Assembly: GCF_042646605.1 (NCBI RefSeq)
Contig: NZ_JBHRUG010000017.1
Coordinates: forward strand, 361,644-425,643
Origin: Litchfieldella rifensis
GTDB lineage: Bacteria > Pseudomonadota > Gammaproteobacteria > Pseudomonadales > Halomonadaceae
DNA: 64,000 bases
Reading direction: 5' to 3'
The number at the start of each line of letters is the position of its first letter. Position 1 is the first letter of the stretch. Positions 34,413-43,873 of the stretch are shown in pieces. Both the position numbers and the translations under genes were made by a program. The notes under the pieces are model-generated. The model was not told where the DNA came from and made no database searches. It worked only from the letters and a program-made list of their open reading frames with translations.

Positions 34413-36035
34413 TCATTCCTCGCCGGTCGGGCGCCCGGAGAGCACGGTGTCGTGCACGCGGATGTCCTTGAGCGGCGTGTCGCTGTCCAGCGGATCTTCG
34501 TCGAGCACCGTGATATCCGCCCACTTGCCCGGTTCCAGGCTGCCGACACGATCGTCCAGTCGTAGCGTGTAAGCCGCGCCCAGGGTGATGGCCTCCAGTG
34601 CCCGAGCTCGGCTGATCTTTTCGGTCTCGCCTAGCACGCTGCCGCCGGCGGTTTGCCGCGTGGTGGCACACCAGGCGGTGAACAGCGGCGACAGTGGTGT
34701 GACCGGTGCATCGCAGTGGATGCCGAAGGGAATGCCCAGGCGGTCGGCGCTGGCCGTGGGCTCCAGGCGCTGGCAGCGATCGAAGCCCAGCGTCTTGGTG
34801 AGATGAATGTCGCCCCAGTAATAGATGTGGTTGGCGAAGATATTCAGGCAGGCGCCGAGTCGTGCCACGCGCTTCAATTGATCCTGACGGATCAACTGCA
34901 CGTGTTGCAGGGTGTGGCGGTGATCCGGCCGGGGCCACATCGCCAGGGCTTCGTCGAGGGCATCGAGGATGACGGCGATGGCCTCGTCGCCATTGGTGTG
35001 CACATGCAGGTGCAACCCGGCCTGATGGTAATGCTGAACCATGTCGTGGAAGGTCTGTGGCGGAGCGTTCCAGACACCGTTCACGGGACCGGTGAGATAT
35101 CCCGGCCACTGCAGGCGTGCGGTGAAATTCTGGATGGCGCCGTCGGTGACCAGTTTGACCAGGCCGAAGTGCAGGCGCTCGTGGTTGTGCCGCCTGGCCT
35201 CGCGCACGATCTCGCTGCCGGTATGTGGCTCCCAGGCGAGGGCATTGAGTGCGGGCACCAGGCGCACCGGAAAATCCGCTTGAGCCGTGGCGGTGTGCAT
35301 GGCCTCGATGGCGGCCTCGTGCATGGGGTTGAGCAGGTCGGTGATGGTGGTGATGCCTTCGCGCCTGGCGGCTCGGGCGTAACGCACGAGCGCGCGCGTG
35401 CTGGAGGCGCCGTCGAAGATATCGAACCCCAGTGCATCGAACACCAGATGCATGGCGGGCAATTCCTGCAGCTCGCCATTGGGCTGGCCGTTCGTGCCGC
35501 GCATGATGCCTTCGAGATCCATGTCGTTCAGTCCGACCAGACGGATGACCGCGCTATTGACGGTCATGACATGCAGGCTGGCATGCATGATGACGATCGG
35601 GCGCTGGTCGCTGACCGCATCGAGGTGACGCTTGTCGATCCGTTCGCCGTCGAAGTACACCGGGTCGAAGCCCCAGGCGATCAGCGGCTCGTTCGAGGAG
35701 CCATCGTGAATATGCTCGGCGAGTCGACGTTGCACCGCCTCGGGACTCCTGACGCCTTGCCAGGGCTTGCCGTCGGGATCCCGCTTGTCGAAGTAGCCGA
35801 GATAGAGGTGATCCCAGATCGAGCCTTCCAGCGCATGGCTATGGCCTTCCACGAAGCCGGGCACCAGCACCTTGTCGGCATAGCGGTCGTCGACGCGCAC
35901 CTCGCCGTGACGCTCGATTTCCTCCAACGGTCCCACGCCCAGCACGCGGCCCTCGCGTACCGCCACGCACTGTCCGATGGGCTGCGCGGGGTTCATGGTG
36001 CGAATGGTCCTGGCGGTATAGGCGATGATCGTCAT
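34413..36035 (-). CDS. YtcJ-like amidohydrolase family protein
   Basis: This is a metal-dependent hydrolase of 540 residues. The amidohydrolase frame is visible: a beta-sandwich start (YTARTIRTMNPAQ), LVPGFVEGHSHALEG with metal-binding His, HLHVHTNGDEAI, and FGIHCDAPVTPLSPLF near the end. The closest relatives are the YtcJ/amidohydrolase-3 group, whose substrates are mostly unknown N-substituted amides. It is the first gene of an operon with the CobW GTPase (gap four bases). Confidence 0.85.
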   Translation of the reverse strand: MTIIAYTARTIRTMNPAQPIGQCVAVREGRVLGVGPLEEIERHGEVRVDDRYADKVLVPGFVEGHSHALEGSIWDHLYLGYFDKRDPDGKPWQGVRSPEAVQRRLAEHIHDGSSNEPLIAWGFDPVYFDGERIDKRHLDAVSDQRPIVIMHASLHVMTVNSAVIRLVGLNDMDLEGIMRGTNGQPNGELQELPAMHLVFDALGFDIFDGASSTRALVRYARAARREGITTITDLLNPMHEAAIEAMHTATAQADFPVRLVPALNALAWEPHTGSEIVREARRHNHERLHFGLVKLVTDGAIQNFTARLQWPGYLTGPVNGVWNAPPQTFHDMVQHYHQAGLHLHVHTNGDEAIAVILDALDEALAMWPRPDHRHTLQHVQLIRQDQLKRVARLGACLNIFANHIYYWGDIHLTKTLGFDRCQRLEPTASADRLGIPFGIHCDAPVTPLSPLFTAWCATTRQTAGGSVLGETEKISRARALEAITLGAAYTLRLDDRVGSLEPGKWADITVLDEDPLDSDTPLKDIRVHDTVLSGRPTGEE

Positions 36036-36133
36036 GCGAACTCTCCGACTGAAGCCGTCTTCTTCAGTCTAGGTTCACCCGCTTCATCGTTTCGACTCTG
36101 CGTATGCCTTGAAGCCCGCGAGTGCGGCAGCCT

Positions 36134-37042
36134 TTAGGGTTCGAAATCTGGGGAGCGTGCCAGCAGGCGGGCCCCGTCCAGCGCATCGCCGCAAGGCGAT
36201 GCCAGCCGTCGCCGTATCTCGTTCCCCAGCAAGGGGGCCAGCGCCTGGCCGACGCTGCCCAGCAGACACAGGCGTTCCACCCCCAGGTTCAGTACCCCCT
36301 CGGCCAGCATGGTGGCATCGTCGACCGCCTGGTCGAGTAGCTCTCCTGCCAGGGCATCCCCTTCCTCGGCTGCGGTGAAGACTTCCGGCGCGAAACTGGC
36401 GTAATCACACGGCTGCGCCGAGTATTGCCACCGCACCATTGACATGATGTCGTTGTCGAAGGCTTGTAGGAGACGTTTGGTCAGTACTGACGGGGGGCGC
36501 AGGTTCTCGTGACTCAGCAACGCCGCGCGCAGGGCGAGTAGGCCCAGCCAGGCGCCACTGGCGTGGTCGGAAATCGGGAACCCCCAGCCCCCGAGGCTGC
36601 GGAAACGGCCGTGGACCAGCGCCATGCCGCAGGAGCCGGTGCCGATGATCAAGATGCCACCATCGTTGCCGCCGAAGGCACCGAGGACGGCGGTGTGGGC
36701 ATCGCTGGCCACCTGCACCGAAGCGAATGGGTGAGGAAATGCCAGTACCTTGCGCCGTTCCTCGGCATTCACCGCACCGGCCAGCCCCAGCCCGGCATGG
36801 ATGCGGGACAGCGCGATCGCAGTCAACCCAGCCGCTCCGAGAGCCTCTTGAGCGGCCTGGAGGATGTGCTCCCAGACGGGTTTCATGCCGTGTCGAACGC
36901 TGGCACTGCCTGATTGTCCTTCACCCAAGGGGCGATCCAGGCTGTCGTAGAGGCGAGCACGGCAGTGGGTGCCGCCGCCATCCACTCCCAGATACAGCGG
37001 TTCAATGGCATTCGGCGTTGCGGATAGGTCGTGGGCGGTCAT
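36134..37042 (-). CDS. BadF/BcrA-type N-acetylglucosamine kinase
   Basis: This is a sugar kinase of the BadF/BadG/BcrA/BcrD ATPase fold, 302 residues. The two phosphate loops read YLGVDGGGTHCRARLYD and LIIGTGSCGMA, and the conserved GGWGFPISDHASGAWLG is typical of GlcNAc kinases. It is divergent from a beta-N-acetylhexosaminidase, so the pair would release GlcNAc and phosphorylate it. No nagA or nagB homolog is in the window; an M20-type deacetylase upstream is not an obvious substitute. Confidence 0.85.
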   Translation of the reverse strand: MTAHDLSATPNAIEPLYLGVDGGGTHCRARLYDSLDRPLGEGQSGSASVRHGMKPVWEHILQAAQEALGAAGLTAIALSRIHAGLGLAGAVNAEERRKVLAFPHPFASVQVASDAHTAVLGAFGGNDGGILIIGTGSCGMALVHGRFRSLGGWGFPISDHASGAWLGLLALRAALLSHENLRPPSVLTKRLLQAFDNDIMSMVRWQYSAQPCDYASFAPEVFTAAEEGDALAGELLDQAVDDATMLAEGVLNLGVERLCLLGSVGQALAPLLGNEIRRRLASPCGDALDGARLLARSPDFEP

Positions 37043-37278
37043 CGATAACCCAACGCCCCCTTGCCGGCGAGTGTGGCTCGGAGCGGGTCACGGTGGCGGT
37101 ATTGGTGGGGGCTGATAATCACGAAATTGACCATTATATTAGCATGATTGTGGCTCATGATCGGCATTGAGGAATAGCCGCCCGTCTTTCCTTCGATATC
37201 GATCGCTATGAGTTTGCGTCCCGGGGAGAGGAAAACCCTGGAAAGGGGGAAGATTCGTTCAGAGGTTCCAACAGCGCC
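37043..37278. promoter_or_regulatory. Divergent promoter region of the GlcNAc kinase and GH20 genes
   Basis: These 236 bases separate two divergent genes and are more AT-rich near 37125-37165 (TTATATTAGCATGATTGTGG). No NagC-type operator could be identified with confidence. Confidence 0.4.
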
Positions 37279-39237
37279 ATGCTGATATTGCACTGCACAC
37301 CCGAATCGACCGTGAGGCAGTTGCGCCTGCGTCTGGAGAATCATCACGCTGGGGAATTGCGAGACTGGCACTTGCACCTGAATCTGGTGCGTGGGGTTCG
37401 CCAAGTGGTGAGCGGCAACGCCCGGTTGGTGCGGCAGACCGGTAGCCACTGCCTGCTGGCGATGACCCAACGCCTGGGTGAAGCCGACCATATGGAGTGT
37501 GTGCTGGAGCTGGAAGTGCCGGTGGTTCGCGTGACCAAGCTGCCATTGGCCGCTTACGTGGTGGCGTCTGACCATCCGAATAGCCTGCCTGTCACGGTAT
37601 GCTGGTCGGGAGCCGAAACCAGGGACACCGGGGCTGAGGCGAAGACGGTGGACCTGCCCGGGTTGATTCCGTGGCCCCGCTATGTGGAGTGGCTGCCTGG
37701 GCGTTTCTCACTAGGCGAAGAAACCGCTATCGGCCCGGGGCCGCAGGAAGCGGCGCATGCCGCGCGGTGGTTGCGTGACGGTATCGTCGACCAGTGCCGG
37801 GGAGAGGTCACGTTTGTTGAACCTGGACATATCCGTTTCCAGCATGCCGCGGGGCTGGAACCCGCGAGTTACGAACTGGTGGTAGAGCCAGACAGCGTTT
37901 GCCTGACGGCCGCCGATGCTGCCGGCTTCCTGCATGCCGCTGCGACTCTGTTGCAACTGCTGCCGGCCAGGCCGATGAACGACCGGGATGCAGCCTGGAG
38001 CCTGCCTTGTGTCCGCATTACTGATGGCCCGCGCTTTGCCTACCGAGGGCTGATGCTGGACTGTGCCAGGCACTTTCATCCGGTGTCACGCATATTGCGG
38101 CTGCTGGACCTGATGGCCCGTCTCAAGCTCAATGTGTTCCATTGGCACCTGACGGATGACGAGGGCTGGCGACTGGAAATCCGGGCCTTCCCTGCGCTTA
38201 CCGATATCGGCGCCTGGCGTGGCCATGACGAGCGTCTAGAGCCGCAGTACTACTCTGGAGCCGAACGCAGTGGTGGATTCTACACCCAGGCCGATGTACG
38301 CAGGGTGGTGGAGCATGCCGCCCGGCTCGGCATCGAGGTGGTGCCCGAGATCGACATGCCTGCCCACAGCCGCGCCGCCATCCTGGCGTTGCCGGAACTG
38401 CTGCAGGATCCGGATGACCGTTCCGTCTACCTGTCGGACCAGCGCTATTCCGACAACGTGCTGTCCCCCGCTCTGGAAGGGACCTATATCTTCGTGGATC
38501 GGGTCATGGACGAGGTGTGTGAGCTGTTCCCCGGCCCCTGGGTGCACGTGGGCGGCGATGAAGTGCCAGAAGGAGTCTGGCGGGGCAGCTCGCGTTGCCG
38601 GGAACTGATGCAGCGGGAAGGCTACACTCGAGTCGAGGAATTGACCTCGCATTTTCTGCGTTACGTCCAGCGTTATCTGCAGGCGAATGGCAAGCGCATG
38701 ATGGGTTGGGAGGAGGTGCTGCACGGCCCGGACCTGGATCCCGAACTGGTAGCCTTCGCCTGGACCAGCCATCAGGCGGTGACGGCTATGCTACCCCGCA
38801 ATGTGACGCTCGTGCTGCAGCCCAGGGAGTGCATGTATTTTGATCTGGCCCAGAGTGACGATTTTCACGAGCCCGGTCTGAATTGGGCAGGCGAGGTCTC
38901 CTTGGCCCAAGTGCACCGCTACGACCCGTGGGCGGGAGTGGAGTCGGGATCGTCCACGAGGGAGCGATTCCTGGGAATGCAGGCGGCGCTGTGGTCAGAA
39001 CTCGTGTCGAGCCGCGAGCGCATGGACTACATGCTATTCCCCCGGTTGACAGCGTTTGCCGAAGTCGCCTGGCACGCCGGAGGTCAGCCGTCTTATGAGG
39101 ATTACCTGGAACGCATCTCCGCCTACCTGCCCCATCTGGATCGGCTTGGGGTCAACTACCGGCGCCTGGACCGGGAGGAGGTGGCTACCCTAGGTGCCGG
39201 TAGGAGCAGGCCCATCGGGCGTCCAGGGAAGGAGTGA
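37279..39237 (+). CDS. Beta-N-acetylhexosaminidase (GH20)
   Basis: This glycosidase removes terminal GlcNAc or GalNAc from chito-oligosaccharides or muropeptides. The 652 residues have an N-terminal beta-sandwich region, the GH20b domain (about 125-250) and the catalytic TIM barrel with RGLMLDCARHFHP, NVFHWHLTDDEGWRLEI and the catalytic pair HVGGDEVPEGVW (Asp427-Glu428). No signal peptide is seen, so it appears cytoplasmic. No ribosome site precedes the ATG, and the 3' end overlaps the convergent glycosyltransferase gene by 48 bases. It is paired with a divergent GlcNAc kinase. Confidence 0.92.
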   Translation: MLILHCTPESTVRQLRLRLENHHAGELRDWHLHLNLVRGVRQVVSGNARLVRQTGSHCLLAMTQRLGEADHMECVLELEVPVVRVTKLPLAAYVVASDHPNSLPVTVCWSGAETRDTGAEAKTVDLPGLIPWPRYVEWLPGRFSLGEETAIGPGPQEAAHAARWLRDGIVDQCRGEVTFVEPGHIRFQHAAGLEPASYELVVEPDSVCLTAADAAGFLHAAATLLQLLPARPMNDRDAAWSLPCVRITDGPRFAYRGLMLDCARHFHPVSRILRLLDLMARLKLNVFHWHLTDDEGWRLEIRAFPALTDIGAWRGHDERLEPQYYSGAERSGGFYTQADVRRVVEHAARLGIEVVPEIDMPAHSRAAILALPELLQDPDDRSVYLSDQRYSDNVLSPALEGTYIFVDRVMDEVCELFPGPWVHVGGDEVPEGVWRGSSRCRELMQREGYTRVEELTSHFLRYVQRYLQANGKRMMGWEEVLHGPDLDPELVAFAWTSHQAVTAMLPRNVTLVLQPRECMYFDLAQSDDFHEPGLNWAGEVSLAQVHRYDPWAGVESGSSTRERFLGMQAALWSELVSSRERMDYMLFPRLTAFAEVAWHAGGQPSYEDYLERISAYLPHLDRLGVNYRRLDREEVATLGAGRSRPIGRPGKE

Positions 39238-40194
39238 TCCGAGGCGATGTGGCTTTACCGACTGGGCCGGCTCGTTGCCACGGTCCGTGGCGGTATGGGC
39301 GCTTTTGCATACCCACTGGATCAGGTCGTTGCCCGATAGGTCCACCTTGTCCAGGAGAGGGCGATAGCGTGCCAGGAGACGCCGGTACCAGCCGGCAAAG
39401 GCGTCCTGGAACTGTGCCAATTGGCCGCGCTGTCCCAGCTCCCTGAAGGCCAGTTCGCGAATGGCGAGATCGGCCTGCAGGCGTTGGGTCTGACCGCGCT
39501 CGTCCCAACTGCCCGCTATCCCTGGGTGGCTGCGACGAATGCCGACATGCTGCCGGTAAAAGACTCGTGCCTGCGGGGCGGGGACGAAGCTGGCATCTTG
39601 CAGCATGGCGCGGAGGATGAATTCGTCGTCTTCCTGAGATGGCAGCAGCGGATTCCACTCTCCAATGCGTTCCACGGCCTGGCGGGTGAAAAGGTGGCCA
39701 TGGATGGGAACGAACCAGGTGCCGCGAATCATGTTGTCGAGCAGCTCTTGCTGCGAACGGATCGGTTTGGGCTGTTGTATCGCTTGGTCCGGCACTCCTT
39801 CCTCGCTGGCATTGGCGTAGCTACCATAGCTGATGGCCGCACCGCTCCGGCCGCGTAAAGCGGTCACCAGATGATCCACGGCATCCCCGGCCATAAGGTC
39901 GTCATCGTCCAGGAACAGTAGGTATTCACCTCGGCTGGCTTGTATGCCACGGTTACGAGCCGTTGCCGGGCCGCCATTGTCCTGCGCCAGGTAGTGCAAG
40001 AATAGCCCGTCCCGGTGGCTCCAGCACCGCTCGAACGCCAATACCATGTTTCGTGTCTCGTCGGTGGAGCCGTCGTCCACCACGACCGTCTCCAAGGGGC
40101 GATAGGTCTGGTCGACGATCGACTGGATGGCTTGTCCCAGCAAGCGAGCACGGTTGTAAGTTGCGATGACAATGGAAACCAGTAACTTTTGCAT
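39190..40194 (-). CDS. Family 2 glycosyltransferase
   Basis: This is a GT-A fold glycosyltransferase of 334 residues. The N-terminus is the classical GT2 start (VSIVIATYNRARLLGQAI), followed by VVVDDGSTDETRN, DNGGPATARNRGI and the metal motif LFLDDDDLMAGDA. The rest (to residue 320) lacks membrane helices, so it is cytoplasmic or peripheral. The start has GGAGG nine bases upstream. The acceptor is unknown; RfaH-regulated surface polysaccharides are a possibility but no such cluster surrounds it. Confidence 0.9.
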   Translation of the reverse strand: MQKLLVSIVIATYNRARLLGQAIQSIVDQTYRPLETVVVDDGSTDETRNMVLAFERCWSHRDGLFLHYLAQDNGGPATARNRGIQASRGEYLLFLDDDDLMAGDAVDHLVTALRGRSGAAISYGSYANASEEGVPDQAIQQPKPIRSQQELLDNMIRGTWFVPIHGHLFTRQAVERIGEWNPLLPSQEDDEFILRAMLQDASFVPAPQARVFYRQHVGIRRSHPGIAGSWDERGQTQRLQADLAIRELAFRELGQRGQLAQFQDAFAGWYRRLLARYRPLLDKVDLSGNDLIQWVCKSAHTATDRGNEPAQSVKPHRLGSLLPWTPDGPAPTGT

Positions 40195-40508
40195 ATTCTT
40201 TTTCCTCCAGCTTGTCATACAGGCATACGCCACACCTGCCCTCGACGAAGTCGAGGCAGCGGGCCGGCAGCATAGGCGCCGGCCACTCTTATGCAATGGA
40301 GTCGGAGTTGCTGGCTGTGCAACCGAGAAGACTGCTGTCCAGCAAAGATTGAAATAGGGACAAACCAAAGGGTTTCAAGAGGTGGATAACGCTTGTCGCA
40401 GGGCCTTTTCGCTCTGCAGTGTGGTGTCGCGATCGGCAAGGCAAGAATGACGAAGACCGTGGTGGCTTTCCACTCACGGCCTTCCATGACGGCACCTTGT
40501 GCTGTCCG
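40195..40508. other. Gene-free interval with a small CTCGAC/GTCGAG hairpin
   Basis: These 314 bases lie upstream of the glycosyltransferase and past the end of the parvulin gene. I see one hairpin (CTCGAC-GAA-GTCGAG near 40240) and a promoter-like AT-poor stretch, but no gene. Confidence 0.5.
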
Positions 40509-40787
40509 TCAGCTACGGCTGGTGATCTCCAGCAGGTGATAGCCGAACTGGGTCTTCACCGGGCCATGCACCTTGTTCAGCTCACCACTGAACACCACCT
40601 CGTCGAATTCGCGCACCATTTGCCCTGGACCGAAAGATCCCAAGTCACCACCCTGGCGACCGGAGGGGCAATTGGAATGCTCCTTGGCCACCTCGGCGAA
40701 GTCGCGACCGCCCTCGATCTCGGCTTTCAATTCCTGACATTTTGCTTCGCTGTCCACCAGAATGTGGCGTGCGGTTGCCCTTGCCAT
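40509..40787 (-). CDS. ppiC: Small parvulin peptidyl-prolyl isomerase (PpiC)
   Basis: This is a single-domain parvulin of 92 residues, as in cytoplasmic PpiC. The core motifs RHILVDSEAKCQELKAEIEGG, DFAEVAKEHSNCPSGRQGGDLGSF and VKTQFGYHLLEI are intact. The start has GGGAGAG at good distance; a longer upstream frame has no coding character. No signal peptide is present. Confidence 0.92.
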   Translation of the reverse strand: MARATARHILVDSEAKCQELKAEIEGGRDFAEVAKEHSNCPSGRQGGDLGSFGPGQMVREFDEVVFSGELNKVHGPVKTQFGYHLLEITSRS

Positions 40788-41084
40788 ATCGCTCTCCCGA
40801 AGAATGGCGTGATTGCCTGTTGATGGGGCGTCTGAGCTTACCACGCCTGGCCATTGACCAGTAGGAAGCGCCGCTGCAAGAAGGCAGGGCAACCGGCATT
40901 GGGAAACGTCGACGTCGATCAATCGGGATCCCTGAAACGGCCAATGGTCTCCATGGCCGCCCGATGCAACAGCATCGCCGAGGCCAGTGCGACAATGGTA
41001 TCGAGTTCAGTTGCGTGTGCTCGGAACCATTGTCATGCTGCCAGGCCCAGGCCGAATCCCTGCCCAAGAAAACGGAGACACATC

Positions 41085-41432
41085 ATGTTCCCAACCTGGC
41101 CCAGAGGCCTGGCCATCGGCGTCTGCCTGCTGGTGCTGTCGGCCTGCGGCGGCAGCGATAGCGTCTCGCAGGTGCCCCTGCCGGTGCTGGCCGCGAGCCC
41201 GGCCGCCTACGACGGTGATTTGGTGGCCACGCAGGGCGTGGTGCGCCATTTCGAGGATCCGTTGCATTACTGGATCGAGGACGAGGATCTGCACCGCGTG
41301 GAGATCTTCCCTCACGACATGATCGAGCCTTATCTGGGTAGCGCCGTGCGTGTGGTCGGCCGTTTCCGCTTTTCGCCGAGCGAAGGGCGCAAGCTGGTGC
41401 TCGAAAGCGTCGAATTGCTCTCGGAAGAATGA
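41085..41432 (+). CDS. Small lipoprotein with OB-like domain, unknown
   Basis: This 115-residue protein has a signal peptide ending in a lipobox (LVLSAC, Cys21). The remainder is beta-rich (PLPVLAASPAAYDGDLVATQGVVRHFEDPLHYWI region) and resembles an OB-fold of the type found in small envelope lipoproteins. A GGAG site lies before the ATG. I cannot name the family. It sits alone upstream of the MocA-like gene. Confidence 0.6.
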   Translation: MFPTWPRGLAIGVCLLVLSACGGSDSVSQVPLPVLAASPAAYDGDLVATQGVVRHFEDPLHYWIEDEDLHRVEIFPHDMIEPYLGSAVRVVGRFRFSPSEGRKLVLESVELLSEE

Positions 41433-41536
41433 AGTGGGCCCCATCTGAATGTCACTTGCTACCTTGGTGGCTTCCTGACGATGATCAGCCGCGCTGCAGT
41501 GACGCGGACTGACAAGTCACAACGAGGAGAAACGGG

Positions 41537-41578
41537 ATGGCTACCTTGACGATCAACGAGCCGCACGATGCACGCTAA
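41537..41578 (+). CDS. 13-codon leader ORF overlapping the mocA-like gene
   Basis: The short frame MATLTINEPHDAR has a strong GAGGAG site and ends 11 bases inside the next gene, whose own start has no ribosome site. It may serve as a coupling leader. The peptide also resembles the N-terminus of small 2Fe-2S subunits of molybdenum hydroxylases (MxxLTINGxxH), whose genes often lie beside mocA, so a deletion remnant is the alternative. Confidence 0.35.
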   Translation: MATLTINEPHDAR

Positions 41579-42191
41579 TCACGTGATCGCCCTGGTCATG
41601 GCCGCTGGGCGCTCTCGGCGCTTCGGGGGTGCCGACAAGCGTCTGGCGACCCTGCCTGATGGCCGGACACTGCTGGCTGCCACCGTGGGGCGCGTTGCCG
41701 AAGTCTTTTCCCAGGCGCGAGTGGTGGTGCGCGAAGACGACGCCCCCCAGGATTTAGGGCTGTCGGAAGACACTCGAGTGATTCGCGCCCCGCGCGCCGA
41801 CGAGGGGCTGGGGGCAAGCCTCGCGGACGCTTTCGCCGTGCTGGGGCGCGATGCTCGATTGGCCGACGTTGAGGCGGCGGCGGTGTTGCTCGGTGATATG
41901 CCGACTATCCAAACGGCAACGCTGCAGACCTTGCAACGCAAAGCCGGAGCATCATGGATCCTACGCCCCTGTCACGCTGGTCGGCCCGGCCACCCGGTGT
42001 TTTTCGGTCGCGACTTCTGGCTAGAACTGGCAGAACTGCACGGTGATGAAGGCGGGCGGGCGGTGATCCGTCACCACGCGGCCCGCTGCCGGGAAATCGA
42101 AGTCGACGATCCGGGGATTCACACCGATATCGATCGCCCTGGGGATCTTGTGCTCCTTGCCGCTCAGGGTACGGTCGGGCGACCGGGATAA
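41568..42191 (+). CDS. MocA-like molybdenum-cofactor nucleotidyltransferase
   Basis: This is a nucleotidyltransferase of the MocA/MobA superfamily, 207 residues, predicted to attach CMP to molybdopterin. The N-terminal signature ALVMAAGRSRRFGGADKRLA, the LGDMPTI metal-binding segment and RPGHPVFFGRDFW are all present. The start overlaps a 13-codon leader. No molybdenum hydroxylase gene is adjacent in the window. A xanthine dehydrogenase-type client elsewhere would fit the purine genes at 23-26 kb (inference). Confidence 0.82.
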   Translation: MHANHVIALVMAAGRSRRFGGADKRLATLPDGRTLLAATVGRVAEVFSQARVVVREDDAPQDLGLSEDTRVIRAPRADEGLGASLADAFAVLGRDARLADVEAAAVLLGDMPTIQTATLQTLQRKAGASWILRPCHAGRPGHPVFFGRDFWLELAELHGDEGGRAVIRHHAARCREIEVDDPGIHTDIDRPGDLVLLAAQGTVGRPG

Positions 42192-42267
42192 GCCGATATC
42201 GGGAATGCCGAGATCGACCCTCCAGGAAGTATGTCGGCATGGACACGAGGAAGGGAGCCAATGTCTG

Positions 42268-43839
42268 TCACAGGCTGACGCTCCTCTGCTTGTCTTTGGA
42301 CTGAAAGGCTTCCCAGGTCTTCTCGGCCAAACCGATCCCGGCCCCGGTCATGGTCAGGTAGGTTTCATCCACTCCCGCCGCGAGAAGCTTTTCCGACTCA
42401 TCGTCGAACATGGTCTGGGCGACGATGGGCCCCGTAAACCCGACCTTTCTGAGCTGACGAGCCGCGATCAGCTTCCCTTCGATATCGGGCATGGCGAGGA
42501 TCACGGCCTTGATCCGGGATAGGTTCACTCCGTGCCAGAAACCGATATCCTCGCCATCCGCATACACCACATGGCGGCCTGCCGCCTTGTGCCTCGTCAC
42601 CTTGGAGGGGTCGGCATCCAGGCCGATCACCTTGATGTGCCGCTCGGCCAGGAAGTTGAACGCGGCCGTTCCTGTACGCCCCATGCCCATGACCAGCAAT
42701 TCGGCGTGATCCAGCGATGCCGGCTGTTCGTCCGGGTGAGCACTGCGTTTCTCGAGCCGGACAAGAAAGGTCTCGAAACGATCGAACAAGGGGTGGGCGA
42801 AACGGTTCAATGGGGCGGCGACCACGAACGAGACGGCGACGGTAATCGCCAGGGGCACGAGCCATTCCTCCAGTACGCCGGCAGCCACGATGAGGCCGAA
42901 TTCGCTGTAGCAGGTCAGGCTTAGCGCTCCCAGGAAGGCATTGCGCGCCCGTAAGCGGAAGAGGATCAGCAGGAAGAAGAAAAGCAGTCCCTTGAGCGGC
43001 AGAACCACCGCCATTATCAGGGCGAAGATCAACGCCTCCGTATCGGGGAGGCCGGCCATGCCGATCTGCAGAAAGAAGCCGATCAGCAGGATCTCCTTCA
43101 GCCCCCAGAGCGACTTGGATAGCTCCTGCGCCCGGTGATGGTCGGACAGGAGAATCCCCATGATCAGCGCACCGACCTCAGGGCTGAGTCCCACCATCTC
43201 GAAGCCCATACCGCCCAGGGCGACGGCCAGTACCACGCCCATCAGCACCAGCAACTCCTCGTGTCCCGCAACGTCCATCAGCCAGTACAAGGCTGGCTTC
43301 AGCAAGGGTAGCCCGAGCACCAGCAATGCCCAGTAAGAGGGGGTATGTCCCCCGGCAAGGCTCAGTACGACCAAGGCAACCAAGTCCTGGATGATCAGGA
43401 TGCCGATGGCCACGCGCCCGTGAAAGGCCCGGAGTTCACGCTTCGATTCCAGCACCTTGGCGGCCAACACGGTGCTGGAGAAAGCCAGCGCGATGGCAAG
43501 CATGATAGCGGTTTGGCGATCCAACTGCAGGAAGAAATACAGGCCCAGGGAAAACACGCCAACGGTGAACAGGAAATGCAGCAACGCGCCCCCGAGCACT
43601 ACCGGCGAAACCAGGTTGCGCAGTTTGAGCTTCAGCCCGACGGTAAACAGCAGCAGCAGGACGCCGAGGTGGGCCACATGCTTCAGTACGGGGCCGGCCT
43701 CTTCAGGCAAGCCAACGGAAGGACCGAAGGCATTGAGAGCAAATCCCGCCGCCAGGAAGCCGACCAAGGGAGGCTGCCCGAGCTGGCGAACCAACACACC
43801 GAAAACGAAGGCGAACGAGAGCGAAACAACTTCGATCAA
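42268..43839 (-). CDS. CPA2 monovalent cation/proton antiporter (YbaL/Kef-type)
   Basis: This is an inner-membrane K+ or Na+/H+ antiporter of 523 residues with 12-13 helices, then a Rossmann RCK/TrkA-N domain (LLVMGMGRTGTAAFNFLAERHIKVIGLDAD) at about 365-500. The start is the TTG at 43839, with AGGA upstream; it gives the conserved N-terminus of the family (SLSFAFVFGVLVRQLGQPPLVGFLAAGF). The broken K+ channel gene directly upstream suggests the two once worked together. Confidence 0.9.
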   Translation of the reverse strand: MIEVVSLSFAFVFGVLVRQLGQPPLVGFLAAGFALNAFGPSVGLPEEAGPVLKHVAHLGVLLLLFTVGLKLKLRNLVSPVVLGGALLHFLFTVGVFSLGLYFFLQLDRQTAIMLAIALAFSSTVLAAKVLESKRELRAFHGRVAIGILIIQDLVALVVLSLAGGHTPSYWALLVLGLPLLKPALYWLMDVAGHEELLVLMGVVLAVALGGMGFEMVGLSPEVGALIMGILLSDHHRAQELSKSLWGLKEILLIGFFLQIGMAGLPDTEALIFALIMAVVLPLKGLLFFFLLILFRLRARNAFLGALSLTCYSEFGLIVAAGVLEEWLVPLAITVAVSFVVAAPLNRFAHPLFDRFETFLVRLEKRSAHPDEQPASLDHAELLVMGMGRTGTAAFNFLAERHIKVIGLDADPSKVTRHKAAGRHVVYADGEDIGFWHGVNLSRIKAVILAMPDIEGKLIAARQLRKVGFTGPIVAQTMFDDESEKLLAAGVDETYLTMTGAGIGLAEKTWEAFQSKDKQRSVSL

Positions 43840-43873
43840 AGGGAGCTTTCCTGATGTGCTTGAGTTTGGGAGT

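Noticed and set aside
34653..36137. 494-codon plus-strand frame opposite the YtcJ-like gene
   Set aside because: Antisense shadow; no ribosome site or family motif.
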